Shown here: positions 36,101-45,725 of the stretch, piece by piece
Position numbering within the stretch: the stretch's first letter is position 1
Layout of the letters: each line of letters opens with the position of its first letter
Assembly (NCBI GenBank): GCA_030077755.1
Contig: JAQJZZ010000014.1
Location: forward strand, 1,736,001 to 1,800,000
Direction of reading: 5' to 3'
Source of the DNA: Filosporella fistucella
Lineage: Eukaryota; Ascomycota; Leotiomycetes; Helotiales
Length of the DNA stretch: 64,000 nt
The notes under the pieces: generated by a model
Seen by the model: only the letters and a program-made list of their open reading frames with translations
What the model was told of the DNA's origin: nothing
The model's database searches: none
Translations under genes and position numbers: made by a program

Positions 36101-38373
36101 ACTTCCAAAAGATGAAGTGGCAGTATATGATTCTGGATGAAGCACAAGCCATCAAGAGCTCTTCAAGTTCTCGTTGGAAGAGTTTGCTTGGTTTCCATTG
36201 CCGAAACCGTCTCCTTCTCACCGGTACACCTATTCAGAACAACATGCAAGAATTGTGGGCTTTGCTTCATTTCATTATGCCAAGTTTGTTCGACTCTCAC
36301 GACGAATTCAGCGAATGGTTCTCCAAGGACATCGAAAGCCACGCTCAGAGTAACACCAAGTTGAACGAGGATCAACTCAAGCGACTCCACATGATTCTTA
36401 AACCTTTCATGTTGCGTCGTGTCAAGAAGCATGTGCAAAAGGAGTTGGGTGACAAGATTGAACTTGATATCTTCTGTGATCTCACTTATCGTCAAAGAGC
36501 CTACTATGGTAATCTCCGAAACCAAATCAGCATCATGGACCTTATTGAGAAGGCGACAATTGGTGATGATAATGATACCGGTACGCTGATGAATTTGGTC
36601 ATGCAATTCCGAAAGGTCTGCAATCACCCAGATCTATTCGAGCGTGCTGAGACCACCTCTCCATTCTCATTCGGTCATTTCGCTGAGACAGCATCATTCA
36701 TGCGTGAGGGTCCGAACATCAATGTGGGATACTCTACGAGAAATTTGATCGAGTACGAACTTCCACGGCTGGTCTGGCGCGAGGACGGTCGCCTTGATAT
36801 GCCAGGACGCAATAACGCCACCGCCGGCTTCAAGAGCAAATACTTAAACCAAATGTTCAACGTCTTCGAACCCGAGAATATCAAGAGCAACTTGGCTGAA
36901 AATCAAGCTTTCTCGTGGCTTAGATTTGCAAACACATCAGTTGATGACGTAGCTAAAGCCTCTCGACAGGGCATTTTTGCTCGATCAGTTAGAGCTGCTC
37001 AGAAGCCGAAGCGCCTGGGTGTTTTAAGCATCGTTTATGATGAGGAAGAAGACAAGAACTTCACTCCAGCTCAGGACATGCTTCGCATCGTCGATCGCAA
37101 TGATCGGAAGCCTCTAGCCGAGGTCACAAATGAGGGATATCTCAACAAGCTGCTCAACGTCGCAAAGGATGTATGGGCTGACTCTGGAATGAGCCGACTT
37201 GAACAATGTGGCCGACCTGCTGCATCTGCTCCACCCATTGAAGTAGTTTGCTCCAGCCGAGGCGCAGTCATTGAGAAGGAGAATATTCTCTTCAACATTC
37301 CAATGCGCCGTGCACTGTACGGCCCCTCCGTGGTCGAGGAGAAGGCATTGATCAATTCAAAGGCTCCACTCTCCATTTTCCCACCCCCGAAGATGCTTCC
37401 AGCCCCGACTTCAGAGAAACAACGATTCACAAATATCCGCGTGCCATCCATGCGTCGCTTTGTTACAGACTCAGGAAAGCTTGCCAAGCTCGACGAACTC
37501 CTATTCAAACTCAAGGAGGGTGGTCATCGTGTGCTCCTTTACTTCCAAATGACTCGTATGATCGATCTCATGGAGGAATACCTAACATACCGCAACTACA
37601 AATATCTCCGTCTTGACGGTTCTACCAAGCTGGAGGACAGAAGAGATACGGTTCACGACTTCCAAACTAGGCCTGAGATTTTTATCTTCTTGCTCAGTAC
37701 TCGTGCTGGTGGATTGGGTATCAATTTGACTAGTGCTGATACTGTCATCTTCTATGATTCTGACTGGAATCCTACCATCGATTCTCAAGCTATGGACAGA
37801 GCTCATCGTCTTGGCCAAACCAGACAAGTCACTGTCTATCGTATGATTACACGTGGCACAATTGAAGAGCGAATCCGCAAGAGGGCTCTACAAAAAGAAG
37901 AGGTGCAAAAGGTTGTCATGACTGGTGGTTCTGGTGGTGGTGTCGACTTCAATACAAGATCCAAGGAGAATCGTACCAAGGATATTGCCATGTGGCTTGT
38001 TGATGACGATGAAGCTGCTGAGATTGAACGAAAGGAGGCAGAGCTCGCAGCACAAGAAGCCGCTCAACCTGAGAAGGTCAAGAAGACCAAGGGTCGGAAG
38101 CGCAAGGCTGAAGCTTCTGGTAGTTTGGAAGATCTGTATCATGAAGGTAAGGACATTAATATATTGCATTCGAAAGCTTGCTGACACGTTTTTTTAGGTG
38201 AAGGTCACTTTGACGACGGATCTAACAGACCTTCTGGAGCAGCTACCCCAATTCCTGGCGCTGGCGGCGAAACTATCGGTCCAAAGGGTAAGAAGACACG
38301 CAAAGTCGGCAAGAAGGCGAAGACAGCCAAGCAGAGACTTGCTATGGCAGATGGAGACGTAGATATGGGATAG
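33172..38373 (+). CDS. INO80: INO80 chromatin-remodelling ATPase
   Basis: Catalytic Snf2-family subunit of the nuclear INO80 complex, which slides nucleosomes and exchanges H2A.Z in transcription and DNA repair. Four exons (33172-33567, 33657-33860, 33910-38146, 38198-38373) join in phase to 1670 residues, the usual length. The first 300 residues are Pro/Ser-rich and disordered, and a coiled, charged segment spans about 330-480. The DBINO domain starts near residue 558 ([14 protein letters not shown]). The ATPase lobe 1 has [15 protein letters not shown] (Walker A about 833) and DEAQ (about 943). A long insertion typical of INO80 separates it from lobe 2 ([19 protein letters not shown], about 1408), with [11 protein letters not shown] and [11 protein letters not shown]. 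The tail is basic ([16 protein letters not shown]), a likely nuclear signal. Confidence 0.97.
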
Positions 38374-39397
38374 GGTGTTAATGAGTGACTTGCGTGAAAT
38401 GATAATAATAGGGCATGGAAGTGTAGGGAACTGGATGGCGCGTATGGTGCGACTTTATCGTTCAACATGCACTTCATTCTCACCACTTCTACGATGAAAG
38501 AAAAGCGGTTCTATGGTGTTTAGTGGTTTTTCCGAGAGCAAAAAAAGACTAGATCTACTATGATTGATGGGTAGGTGGAACGATGAAGTGATGGCAGCCT
38601 TTGAAAAACGCACACTCTGTATTATATCAAGATTTTTTTCTCGCATGGCATTTCTGTTTCTGCTTCTGTTTCTGGTGGTGGGGCTTGAGATGGGAAAGCT
38701 GTTTTACTATAGATTTAGGGGTGAGAGAAGGAGGCGTTTTCTGTGTGTATGTTCATTAGGATGTGGAAATGTAAAAGTTTCTGACTGAAATGGTTTTCTC
38801 CATTGTGTTATAGTGACATAGCGATGGGATCGATCCGTGAGCTGCAAGACACAGGCCAGGCTGTTGGGTAGGATAATTGGGAGACTTTAACAGTTGATGC
38901 GACACGTTTGTACTGAGGCTATAGCCTCCATTTATTAACAGACTGGTTGAGCCCAAAACGACATTGTAACGCTGTCATCCTCAACTTAGCTACAATTGTG
39001 TTCTCATACATGTACCTGCAATATCTCTACAAGTCCCAAGAGCAAGGCGTCTTGCGCCTGGTATCTGCCGTCATGAACGCCCCGAAACTCCGAATCATAC
39101 GGTCTCCTTCACGTTATCCATACACACGCTGTTTAAACTTCCCTCAATGGTGCAAAAATCTATAACCCAACTTGTAGTCTGTCAATCTCAACTCCTTGGG
39201 CGAGTGTTTTTGATATACTGGTTGGAAAAGAACAGACTGGAAGGAACTCAGGGCGGAACTACCAGGGAGTTCTTCGAGAATCGAGGGTCGGAATGGCACG
39301 CCTGAGGTGGTTGGACAGAAGCCCTGGAAGACCGACGAGCTAGGAAACTTCAAGACAGGTGGTTTTGGGTTGGGGTTGTTTTCGCTACGTGAGGGAG
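38374..39397. other. 3' flank of INO80, no gene
   Basis: T-rich and repetitive short motifs (TTTCTGTTTCTGCTTCTG near 38650) follow the INO80 stop. A minus-strand frame at 39144-39353 may be the far 3' part of the FG-repeat relic next door, but carries no FG motif. Confidence 0.4.
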
Positions 39398-40075
39398 TTA
39401 GTTGTGACTCTTTGTGTACAGCCTGTGGCTGGGGTGTGGGGTAGAATCATCACTACCAAAGGGGTGAGAGGCTGGAGCCACCGCATTACCAAATGAAGTG
39501 CGCTTTCTGCTAGCAGCAGGGGGGGAATTGTTTCCCCACAACGTCAAAGCCGCCTTATCAGTGGTAGTAGTTGGTGCAGCTATTCCAGAAGTTTCTTGTG
39601 AATTTTTACCGGCATTCGGTGTCGATCTGTTTCCGGCTTGAATAGCGGAAGCAAATGCTGAGCTGGATGACGCATAGTTTGAGTATCCGAAGAGACCGTC
39701 CCTGCAGTCTTGGATGGCCATATTGAAGTATCCTTAGCTGTAGAGGGCGCCGAGTTGATGTTACTGCCGAAACCAAATGACGGGGATGTTGTTACATTAG
39801 GTTTGCAAAATACTTGAAGTCTCCTCGGATTCTTTATTGAGCCCGAACATTCCAAAAGTTCCAGTAGTGGCTGAAGATGCACTGGCAAATGATGTGGTTG
39901 TTAATGCAGCTCCTCCAGCTGTCGCACTGCCGAATAGAGTCGTTGAACTACCTCCTGTCGTATTTGTCTTATTGAAGAACTCAACGCCTCCTAAGGAACC
40001 AGCTTGACCAAAGGTTGAAGCTGTGACTGGTTCTCCAAATGCTGTAAGCTGCTGGTTTCCAAGTGCCAGGATGCT
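39398..40075 (-). pseudogene. relic of an FG-repeat nucleoporin-like gene
   Basis: Three frame segments follow one another on the minus strand. The first (about 40075-39810) reads TAFGEPVTASTFGQAG, TTLFGSATAG and TGTFGMFGLNKE. The second (about 39815-39690) reads PNVTTSPSFGFGSNINSAP and ends SKTAGT. The third (39720-39398) reads DGLFGYSNYASSSSAFASA, TLWGNNSPPAASRK and HPFGSDDS. FG, GLFG-like and FG-spacer (Ser/Thr/Ala/Asn) composition is typical of natively unfolded nucleoporins. Two frame changes without splice signals break it, and no N- or C-terminal folded domain is attached. It is probably a partial gene copy. Which nucleoporin it came from cannot be told. Confidence 0.55.
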
Positions 40076-40168
40076 CCTCCCTCCTCAAAAACCAGTAAGT
40101 AAAAGAAGTCATTCTGTTTTGTGATGGGAATGAAGTTGACATAATTCAGTGCGGAAGAGAGAGCTAAG

Positions 40169-40390
40169 ATGGTTTCGAAGTTATCTGAAGCCAAGCGAGG
40201 TATCATCCCACAAGGTTTTGAAGACTACCCTTTATATGGAGGTGGCGATGATGAAGTACTCGCATCGATTCGGGAACAGCTTATGGGAGCAATACGTCAG
40301 CTCGATCTTGCAGATGTAAAGGAGAGACAAGTCATTGCGGATACCAATACTGAGATTGCTCAGGTTTTTGTGAAGTTGGCAGGTCTTTGA
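40169..40390 (+). CDS. short open frame, unknown
   Basis: A 73-codon ATG-started frame with an amphipathic, acidic composition (DDEVLASIREQLMGAIRQLD) and no stop or compositional oddity. It overlaps nothing recognised and I know no family for it. It could be a gene fragment within this decayed stretch. Confidence 0.2.
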   Translation: MVSKLSEAKRGIIPQGFEDYPLYGGGDDEVLASIREQLMGAIRQLDLADVKERQVIADTNTEIAQVFVKLAGL

Positions 40391-40763
40391 AATATTTTTG
40401 GCTGGCATCCTTCCCAGGTGGTTTGCATGATTGATATTCAAATGGGATGGTTAGATAATGTCATAATGGTCAGGGTAGGAGGTACCATGGGTATGCTTCT
40501 GAATTCTACAACCAAAAATGGACTGCAATGGGCCTACAATATTCAACTGCCAGCATATAAACAGCAATTTGAGATTCCTCTCTAAGCACATTGAAGCGAG
40601 TCAGAAAGTGTTAGAAATGAACATGTCTACTCGATTAGCCTAAAAAATTCTGTAGAAAGCCGTGCCACCATCCCATACGCGTGTTACTTGAAAAGTTGGT
40701 AATTGCTCCCCACCGTCCAAAGCAGATCCCAATATTAGTACCATCTATCGCCATGTCTCACTA

Positions 40764-41640
40764 CCCTATTGCCAAACATCGCACCTCAATACTCTGCGAA
40801 TTTTGTTCTTTCTCAGCTGCCGAGGATCTCGAAAGGAAGCATGCACACAGCATGGCCCCATTCTGTTATCAAAACATTGTAGAAGGAACATCTCATCAAC
40901 TCCCATGCCACTCCAGTAGTAAAAGACTTGAGCTGGGTCGTATCGCACCCCATAACTCTCCCCAGTTCTGTCAGGATAGACATGGGCAATGGCAACCAAT
41001 TTTTTGTGCTCCAGGGTCCGAGCATCAGCGAGTGCGAGGTGGTGATCCTCAACTGCCCCTGTTAGAGGCTTCCAAACATCTATGATACGCAGTCGATCTA
41101 AATTGCGGGCAATACTTTCTTATACTGTTACTGGGCAGTACTTTTACATCCTCATCAGTGCCGACTTTGGAGTCTGATATACATGTACTTCGTTGACAAG
41201 ACGTTGTTGTGTCTGTTCGTTGTGGATTTCTGGACGCAGTGATCGAAGATGAAGACCGCTCTTGCTCCGTCGGCGAGACTTTTCAACAGAAGCTGTACCA
41301 TAGTCGGATAGTGGTATTTCATGATTGATTTTCGTTTTCAAAGTCTATTTCCATATTCGTTGGCTTATGGATAGCCTGAAATGAATTCTGTCCCAACGAA
41401 AATTATTTTTCTCTTCCCCGAATATCCCCAATTTTGACATCGTGCTTGTCATGACCATAATTCTTTATTCCAGTGCCAGATGCATGTTTGGCGACAAATC
41501 TGGCGTCTGATCCGTCTTCTGGTGGTGCATAAAAGTGAAGTGTTGAACGTAAAGAGTTGGACAACGCCGTGCTGTTGAATATGCCAGAACGCCCGACATT
41601 GAAGGGCTGGACCAAAAAAAGCTTCAACATCTGGATAGTA
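40764..41640 (-). pseudogene. relic of a CmcJ/NvfI-type oxygenase-like gene
   Basis: The reading order on the minus strand matches the fungal CmcJ/NvfI/AsaB-like 2OG oxygenase group, often found in secondary-metabolite clusters. The N-terminal block has STLHFYAPPEDGS and KHDVKIGDIRG (about 41540-41400). The middle has EVHVYQTPKSA (about 41170), where relatives have H-V-D-Q; Asp is replaced by Tyr. Then come IARNLDRLRIIDVWKPLTGAVED (partly in a different frame) and the C-terminal VYPDRTGESYGVRYDP and FYYWSGMGVDEMFLL (about 40990-40880). Stops lie between these blocks (one just after RIWK near 41345 and one after SALMRM at 41144). The iron ligand change plus the breaks argue for a dead copy. 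Confidence 0.65.
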
Positions 41641-41699
41641 TAGTATGTGTAAGCTACTGTGAAAATATTGCTAGATAAGAGCAATACTTTAGCAGGTCA

Positions 41700-42384
41700 A
41701 CGCTGTGTGAGGATGCATGTAATTGGGTCAACGCAACCCCAAGTGTTAACTGCTTGTGATTCATCTCCCTTCCACACATTCTCCTTCAAGAGTTGAAATT
41801 GCCTTTGAAAATTCATTAATTCTCCAAGGGCTTACTCACTGACTTGCAAATCTGTCTCGCCGCCTCGCAATTCTCCACACGAACAATCGCACCGGAAAGC
41901 AGCAAGTCATCCCAAACCTTGTCCACCAGATTTTGAGTTCTCTTCAAAGCTACTTATTCTCGTTTGGACTAAAATCATTCAACTTTGCAATTTAATATAC
42001 GAATACACATATTTAAGCCAAATACACCCAAATTCAATAAATTAAGTCTGTCTCTATACCTTACAGCCCGATTGTCTTTATATAACACACTTAAGAGTAA
42101 TAATACACTTCGTCTATGAGTAAACTCTACTTTAGTTATATATTATCGAGACTAAGTCATCATCGAAACTAAGTCATTAAATTAGACATTCCTATATACC
42201 TCGCTTTCCCGAGAGCCTCAACTATGCTTTCAATTTAGAATAAAACTCTGTTGGGGTTATTTATTACTCAAAGCAAGTTCCTAACTTGAGTATAACGCGT
42301 TGCCTCGCCATCTCAAAAGCTATAGTAATAACGGGCTTTATCTCAAAATGCACTAAAATCGACATTATTCACCATCAGGAGGAA
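41700..42384. repeat. AT-rich degenerate repeat flank, left
   Basis: AT-rich sequence in which pieces similar to the tandem unit recur, for example AGACTAAGTCATCATCG and AAACTAAGTCATTAAATTAG near 42150-42185, and GTTATTTATTACTCAAAG near 42256. No gene is visible. The unit borders are too degraded to fix. Confidence 0.45.
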
Positions 42385-42499
42385 GTCATTGAATTGAGCC
42401 AGCCTCGCGGTCTCCTACGGCTTGAATAGACTCATCTGCAGCTATGACATGTTGTATTCCGGAGTAAGCTCATGTCAAAATTATTTACTATCAAGAATA
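42385..42499. repeat. tandem repeat unit left of the transposon
   Basis: The unit runs from GTCATTGAATTGAGCC through CGCGGTCTC, ACTCAT, GCTATGACATG, ATTCCGGAGTAA and CTCATGTCAAAATTATTTAC to the TA at the element border. Each of these words has a counterpart in the same order right of the element. Confidence 0.75.
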
Positions 42500-42587
42500 A
42501 TCGCCGGTCCCTCCATTTCTTCCTTCGTCCCTCTCTCTAAGAGTCGGTCCATTTATACTATCTTATTTTTTAAACTATCCGATGCCT
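42500..42587. repeat. left terminal inverted repeat, 88 bp
   Basis: Begins ATCGCCGGTCCCTCCATTTC and ends ATCCGATGCCT. Against the complement of the right repeat I see only two differences in 88 bases: A for G in the AAGAGTCGG word and A for G in AAACTATCC. Confidence 0.92.
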
Positions 42588-42670
42588 AAGGATCCATAAT
42601 CAGGCAATCCGGCAACCTCCGCTACCTAATTTTATTAAGGAACACCTAGCTATAATAGGTACTAAATATT

Positions 42671-44884
42671 ATGATTTTACTAGAAATAAAAGCAATTAGC
42701 AAACGATCATTTAAGACATATATAAAGTTATTCCCATTAATGGAGCCTACTTTAAGAGCTAGCCCACTACGAATGCGATCCAATTTAGTCTTATCTAAGG
42801 CTAGTTCGAGCTCACTATCGTTGACGACATCCTACCAGCTGCCTCCCTTAATTCGGTCCTCTCCACCTCTATTTTCTATTACCCCTCCACCTAGTGAAGG
42901 CTTATATGAACGTGCTAAAGCGTATTATATCGAGAATCCTAGGACGTTAATCCCAAAGATTGCTATTGCCATAGGAATATCGAATCGATATGTGAGAAAT
43001 CTATAGCGTAAAATTAAATATAATTAAGGTCCTCGAGCTAGAAAAGGGCGAACTCTGCTTTAACCAGTGGAAAAGCAAGCTTTATATCTACATATTAAGA
43101 AGCAAGCTTGGGCAGGATTCGCACTCGATAAGAAGTTAATTCGAGCCTACGTAGGCTACTTGATATGATAATGTAGACCATACTTTAATATGCCTTCTAA
43201 ATCCTGGACCTTCGATTTCCTCTATTTCAAAGAGATCCTCTCTCAATTCCGCCGCTTAAAGGAAAAGCCTTTAGATAAATCCCGTAAAACCGCATAAGAT
43301 AAACTTCGACTTTAGTAGTGGACCCGCGATTACCATTATCTTTTATAACGTAATAATATTCGAGTTAATAATGGAGGAGCCAATTTAATATGGAATTTCG
43401 ACGAGGGCGGCATGAGAGTTGGAATAATATGAGGAAAGTACGTGTACGTCCCGAAAGGATAAAAGGATTATTACACGTATTCTCCTAAAGATCGAAGGCA
43501 AGTAACTATAATTGAGGGCATTTACGCAGACGGTTCTCATATTCCTGGAACTATAATAATCAAGTCAGCGCTCTTTATAGACGACTGGTTTAACTCAAAT
43601 TAAACTAGCGATAAACTTATTATAATATTAGGAACTGGATATATAAATGCGAAGCTCGGTTTAATATGGCTAGCCCATTTTATCGAGCATATTGGTCTTA
43701 AAAAGGGAGGTGGGCGGAGACCTATAATTTTGCTAATGGATGGCCATTCCTCCCATTTCTCTAACGCTTTTAAAATAATAGCGGAAGAATATAATATAAT
43801 ACTCGTGGAGTTTATCCCTCATTTTACCCATTTTCTTTAACCTTTAAATATAAAAGCTTTTAATCAAGTAAAGTTTTATTATTCTCGATTTATTAATAGA
43901 TCTCTCCACGAGGGCGAACTTAATTATAATATCGTTAGCTTTATATATGATTTGCTAAATATTCGTAATCACGCCCTTACCCAGGAAATAATTAAATTAG
44001 GGTTTAAAGTTATAGGATTATAGCCACCAAATGAGGATAAAATAATAGCGCAAATGAAGGTCTTTAAACCTGAATTACCGCCACTCCATGTTAAAGAGAG
44101 TTAGCTTAAAAAGAGACCACTTAATCTAGAGACCTTAAAGGATACGTTAGGAGGAATTAAGGTTATAAGAGATCTAATTCGAGATAGAGGCGCCTTCTTA
44201 TCGAGCTCACCATGACGTTAAATTAATTAGATCCTTCATAAATCCATTCCTATTATCTTATGCTCTCTTCTCAAAGCTCGAACTTAGAGAGCCTATAAGT
44301 CAGGTTTAAAGCGTTAATAATAACGTAAAGCAGAGCATACTAGTAGCCGATCCTCTAGCTCAACTCCCTTTCATCGTTTTAGCCAAGCTCTCGCCGATAA
44401 GAATGCGAAAGTTACAAATTCGAGGAAAGAGAAGGTAAAGAAGAGAGAGAAGGCGATAGGCACAAGAAATAACGTAATTTATAACGTTAAGCACATTGTT
44501 AAAGTCAAATTGGCTAAGTTTAATAAGGCTCACATAAATAATATAATATAAAAGACCTCTAACGAGCTTATAATTGCAGAGGAGGCCCTATTAAAGGCAT
44601 ATCGACAAAAATTAGAGCTCTAAAAGAAGTGGGATAATGAGGATAAAGCTAAGAGAGAGAGGCTTAAAGAGCTTTATGCCAATCTAATTCTTAAATATTA
44701 ATACCCTAACTACGATTTTATTCCTATTGATCCTATAATTCTTGGTGAGATTACTATGGGAAGCTCGAGTTTTATAAGTTAGGAAGGATCCACTAAGGGT
44801 TTTGTGATTGATTTAGTGGGAGAGACTATAGATAAACTGGATTTGGGGTCTGATTTTATTAATATTAATAGCGGCGACGTTTAA
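42671..44884 (+). pseudogene. pogo/Fot1-type transposase, riddled with stops in one frame
   Basis: From 42671 to the TAA at 44882 every recognisable block stays in the same frame. The helix-turn-helix region is LYERAKAYYIENPRTL and IAIAIGISNRYV (about 42900-43003). The first catalytic Asp is in WNFDEGG (43400) and the second in LLMDGHSSHF (43739). The third acidic position (43847) is Asn in PLNIKAF, where relatives have PLDV; the preceding Gln codon is TAA. A charged tail (KEKVKKREKAIG) follows near 44430. More than a dozen stops interrupt it, nearly all explicable as CAA/CAG to TAA/TAG, CGA to TGA or TGG to TAG. I see no frameshift. The gene cannot give active enzyme. Confidence 0.85.
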
Positions 44885-45108
44885 TTGAGACTATAAGAAT
44901 AGAGGTAGCTCGACATGGTTAATATGCTTTCTTTATTTTATAAATATATCTTCGCTTTTAATAAAGATGTGCTGCTATTATATTAATAACTCTATATGCA
45001 ATTAATATTATATAAATTAATGTGCACGACCCACTACTTGGATTTGCTAGCAGTTTATAGCAAATCGGAGGTAGTATATCGAGTTCCGACATTAAACCCA
45101 CATGCCTC

Positions 45109-45196
45109 AGGCATCGGACAGTTTAAAAAATAAGATAGTATAAATGGACCGACTCTCAGAGAGAGGGACGAAGGAAGAAATGGAGGGACCGGCGAT
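45109..45196. repeat. right terminal inverted repeat, 88 bp
   Basis: Begins AGGCATCGGACAG and ends GGGACCGGCGAT, the reverse complement of the left repeat with two mismatches. The next bases, TA, match those before the left repeat. Confidence 0.92.
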
Positions 45197-45198
45197 TA

Positions 45199-45470
45199 AG
45201 CCATCCATTAAATTAAGTCCGCCTCGCTGCCTGAAGAGACTCTCTGCGCTTATGACGCGTTTTATTCTGGAATAAACTCACGTCGAGGCTATTCACTGTT
45301 GAGAGAAAGTCATTGAAGTCGACTTCGCGGCCTCAACAGACTCAACAGCGATTATGACGCCTTTCATTCCGGAATGAACTCACGTCAAAGTTATTCACTA
45401 TTAAGTGTAAGCCATCAAATGGGTCTGTCTTGCTCCGCGGCCTCGCTATCCTCTATATAAAAGCTCTCAG
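45199..45470. repeat. tandem repeat array right of the transposon (~105-bp units)
   Basis: Two full units (about 45199-45307 and 45308-45409) and a third partial one share the word order GCCATC/GTCATTGAA, CCGCCTCGC/CTTCGCGGCCTC, GACTC, TTATGACGC, ATTCYGGAATRAACTCACGTC, and TATTCACTRTT. They match the unit left of the transposon. A more distant piece (GCAATTAAATTGAGTCATCC ... CACGGCCTCATTGCG) lies at 45550-45595. Confidence 0.75.
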
Positions 45471-45725
45471 CGCACTACACAACCAAATTTCCCAACACAT
45501 ATCAACATTGTTCTTCATAGAATAATCTTCTATGATCTTACACCAGGCTAAGCAATTAAATTGAGTCATCCTTGTCCCACGGCCTCATTGCGTACCTTAA
45601 TCCACTGTCACATTCGGCTTTACTTCGATACTACATTGGAGTACTGAAGATATGGTAAAAGCTGTTGGAAAAGGCATGTTGTGCCAGATAAACTATGCTT
45701 GAAACAACAGCAAATGAAGGACTGC

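Larger units (their letters stand above)
42500..45196 (+). mobile_element. Tc1/mariner-pogo (Fot1-like) DNA transposon, inactivated
   Basis: A 2.70-kb element bounded by near-identical inverted repeats and flanked on both sides by TA (42498-42499 and 45197-45198), the target duplication of the Tc1/mariner superfamily. It holds one transposase frame in plus orientation with an N-terminal helix-turn-helix and a DDE-type catalytic core. It lies inside a tandem repeat array whose units continue on both sides. High AT content and many TA dinucleotides, with stops explained by C-to-T or G-to-A changes, point to repeat-induced point mutation. Confidence 0.9.
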
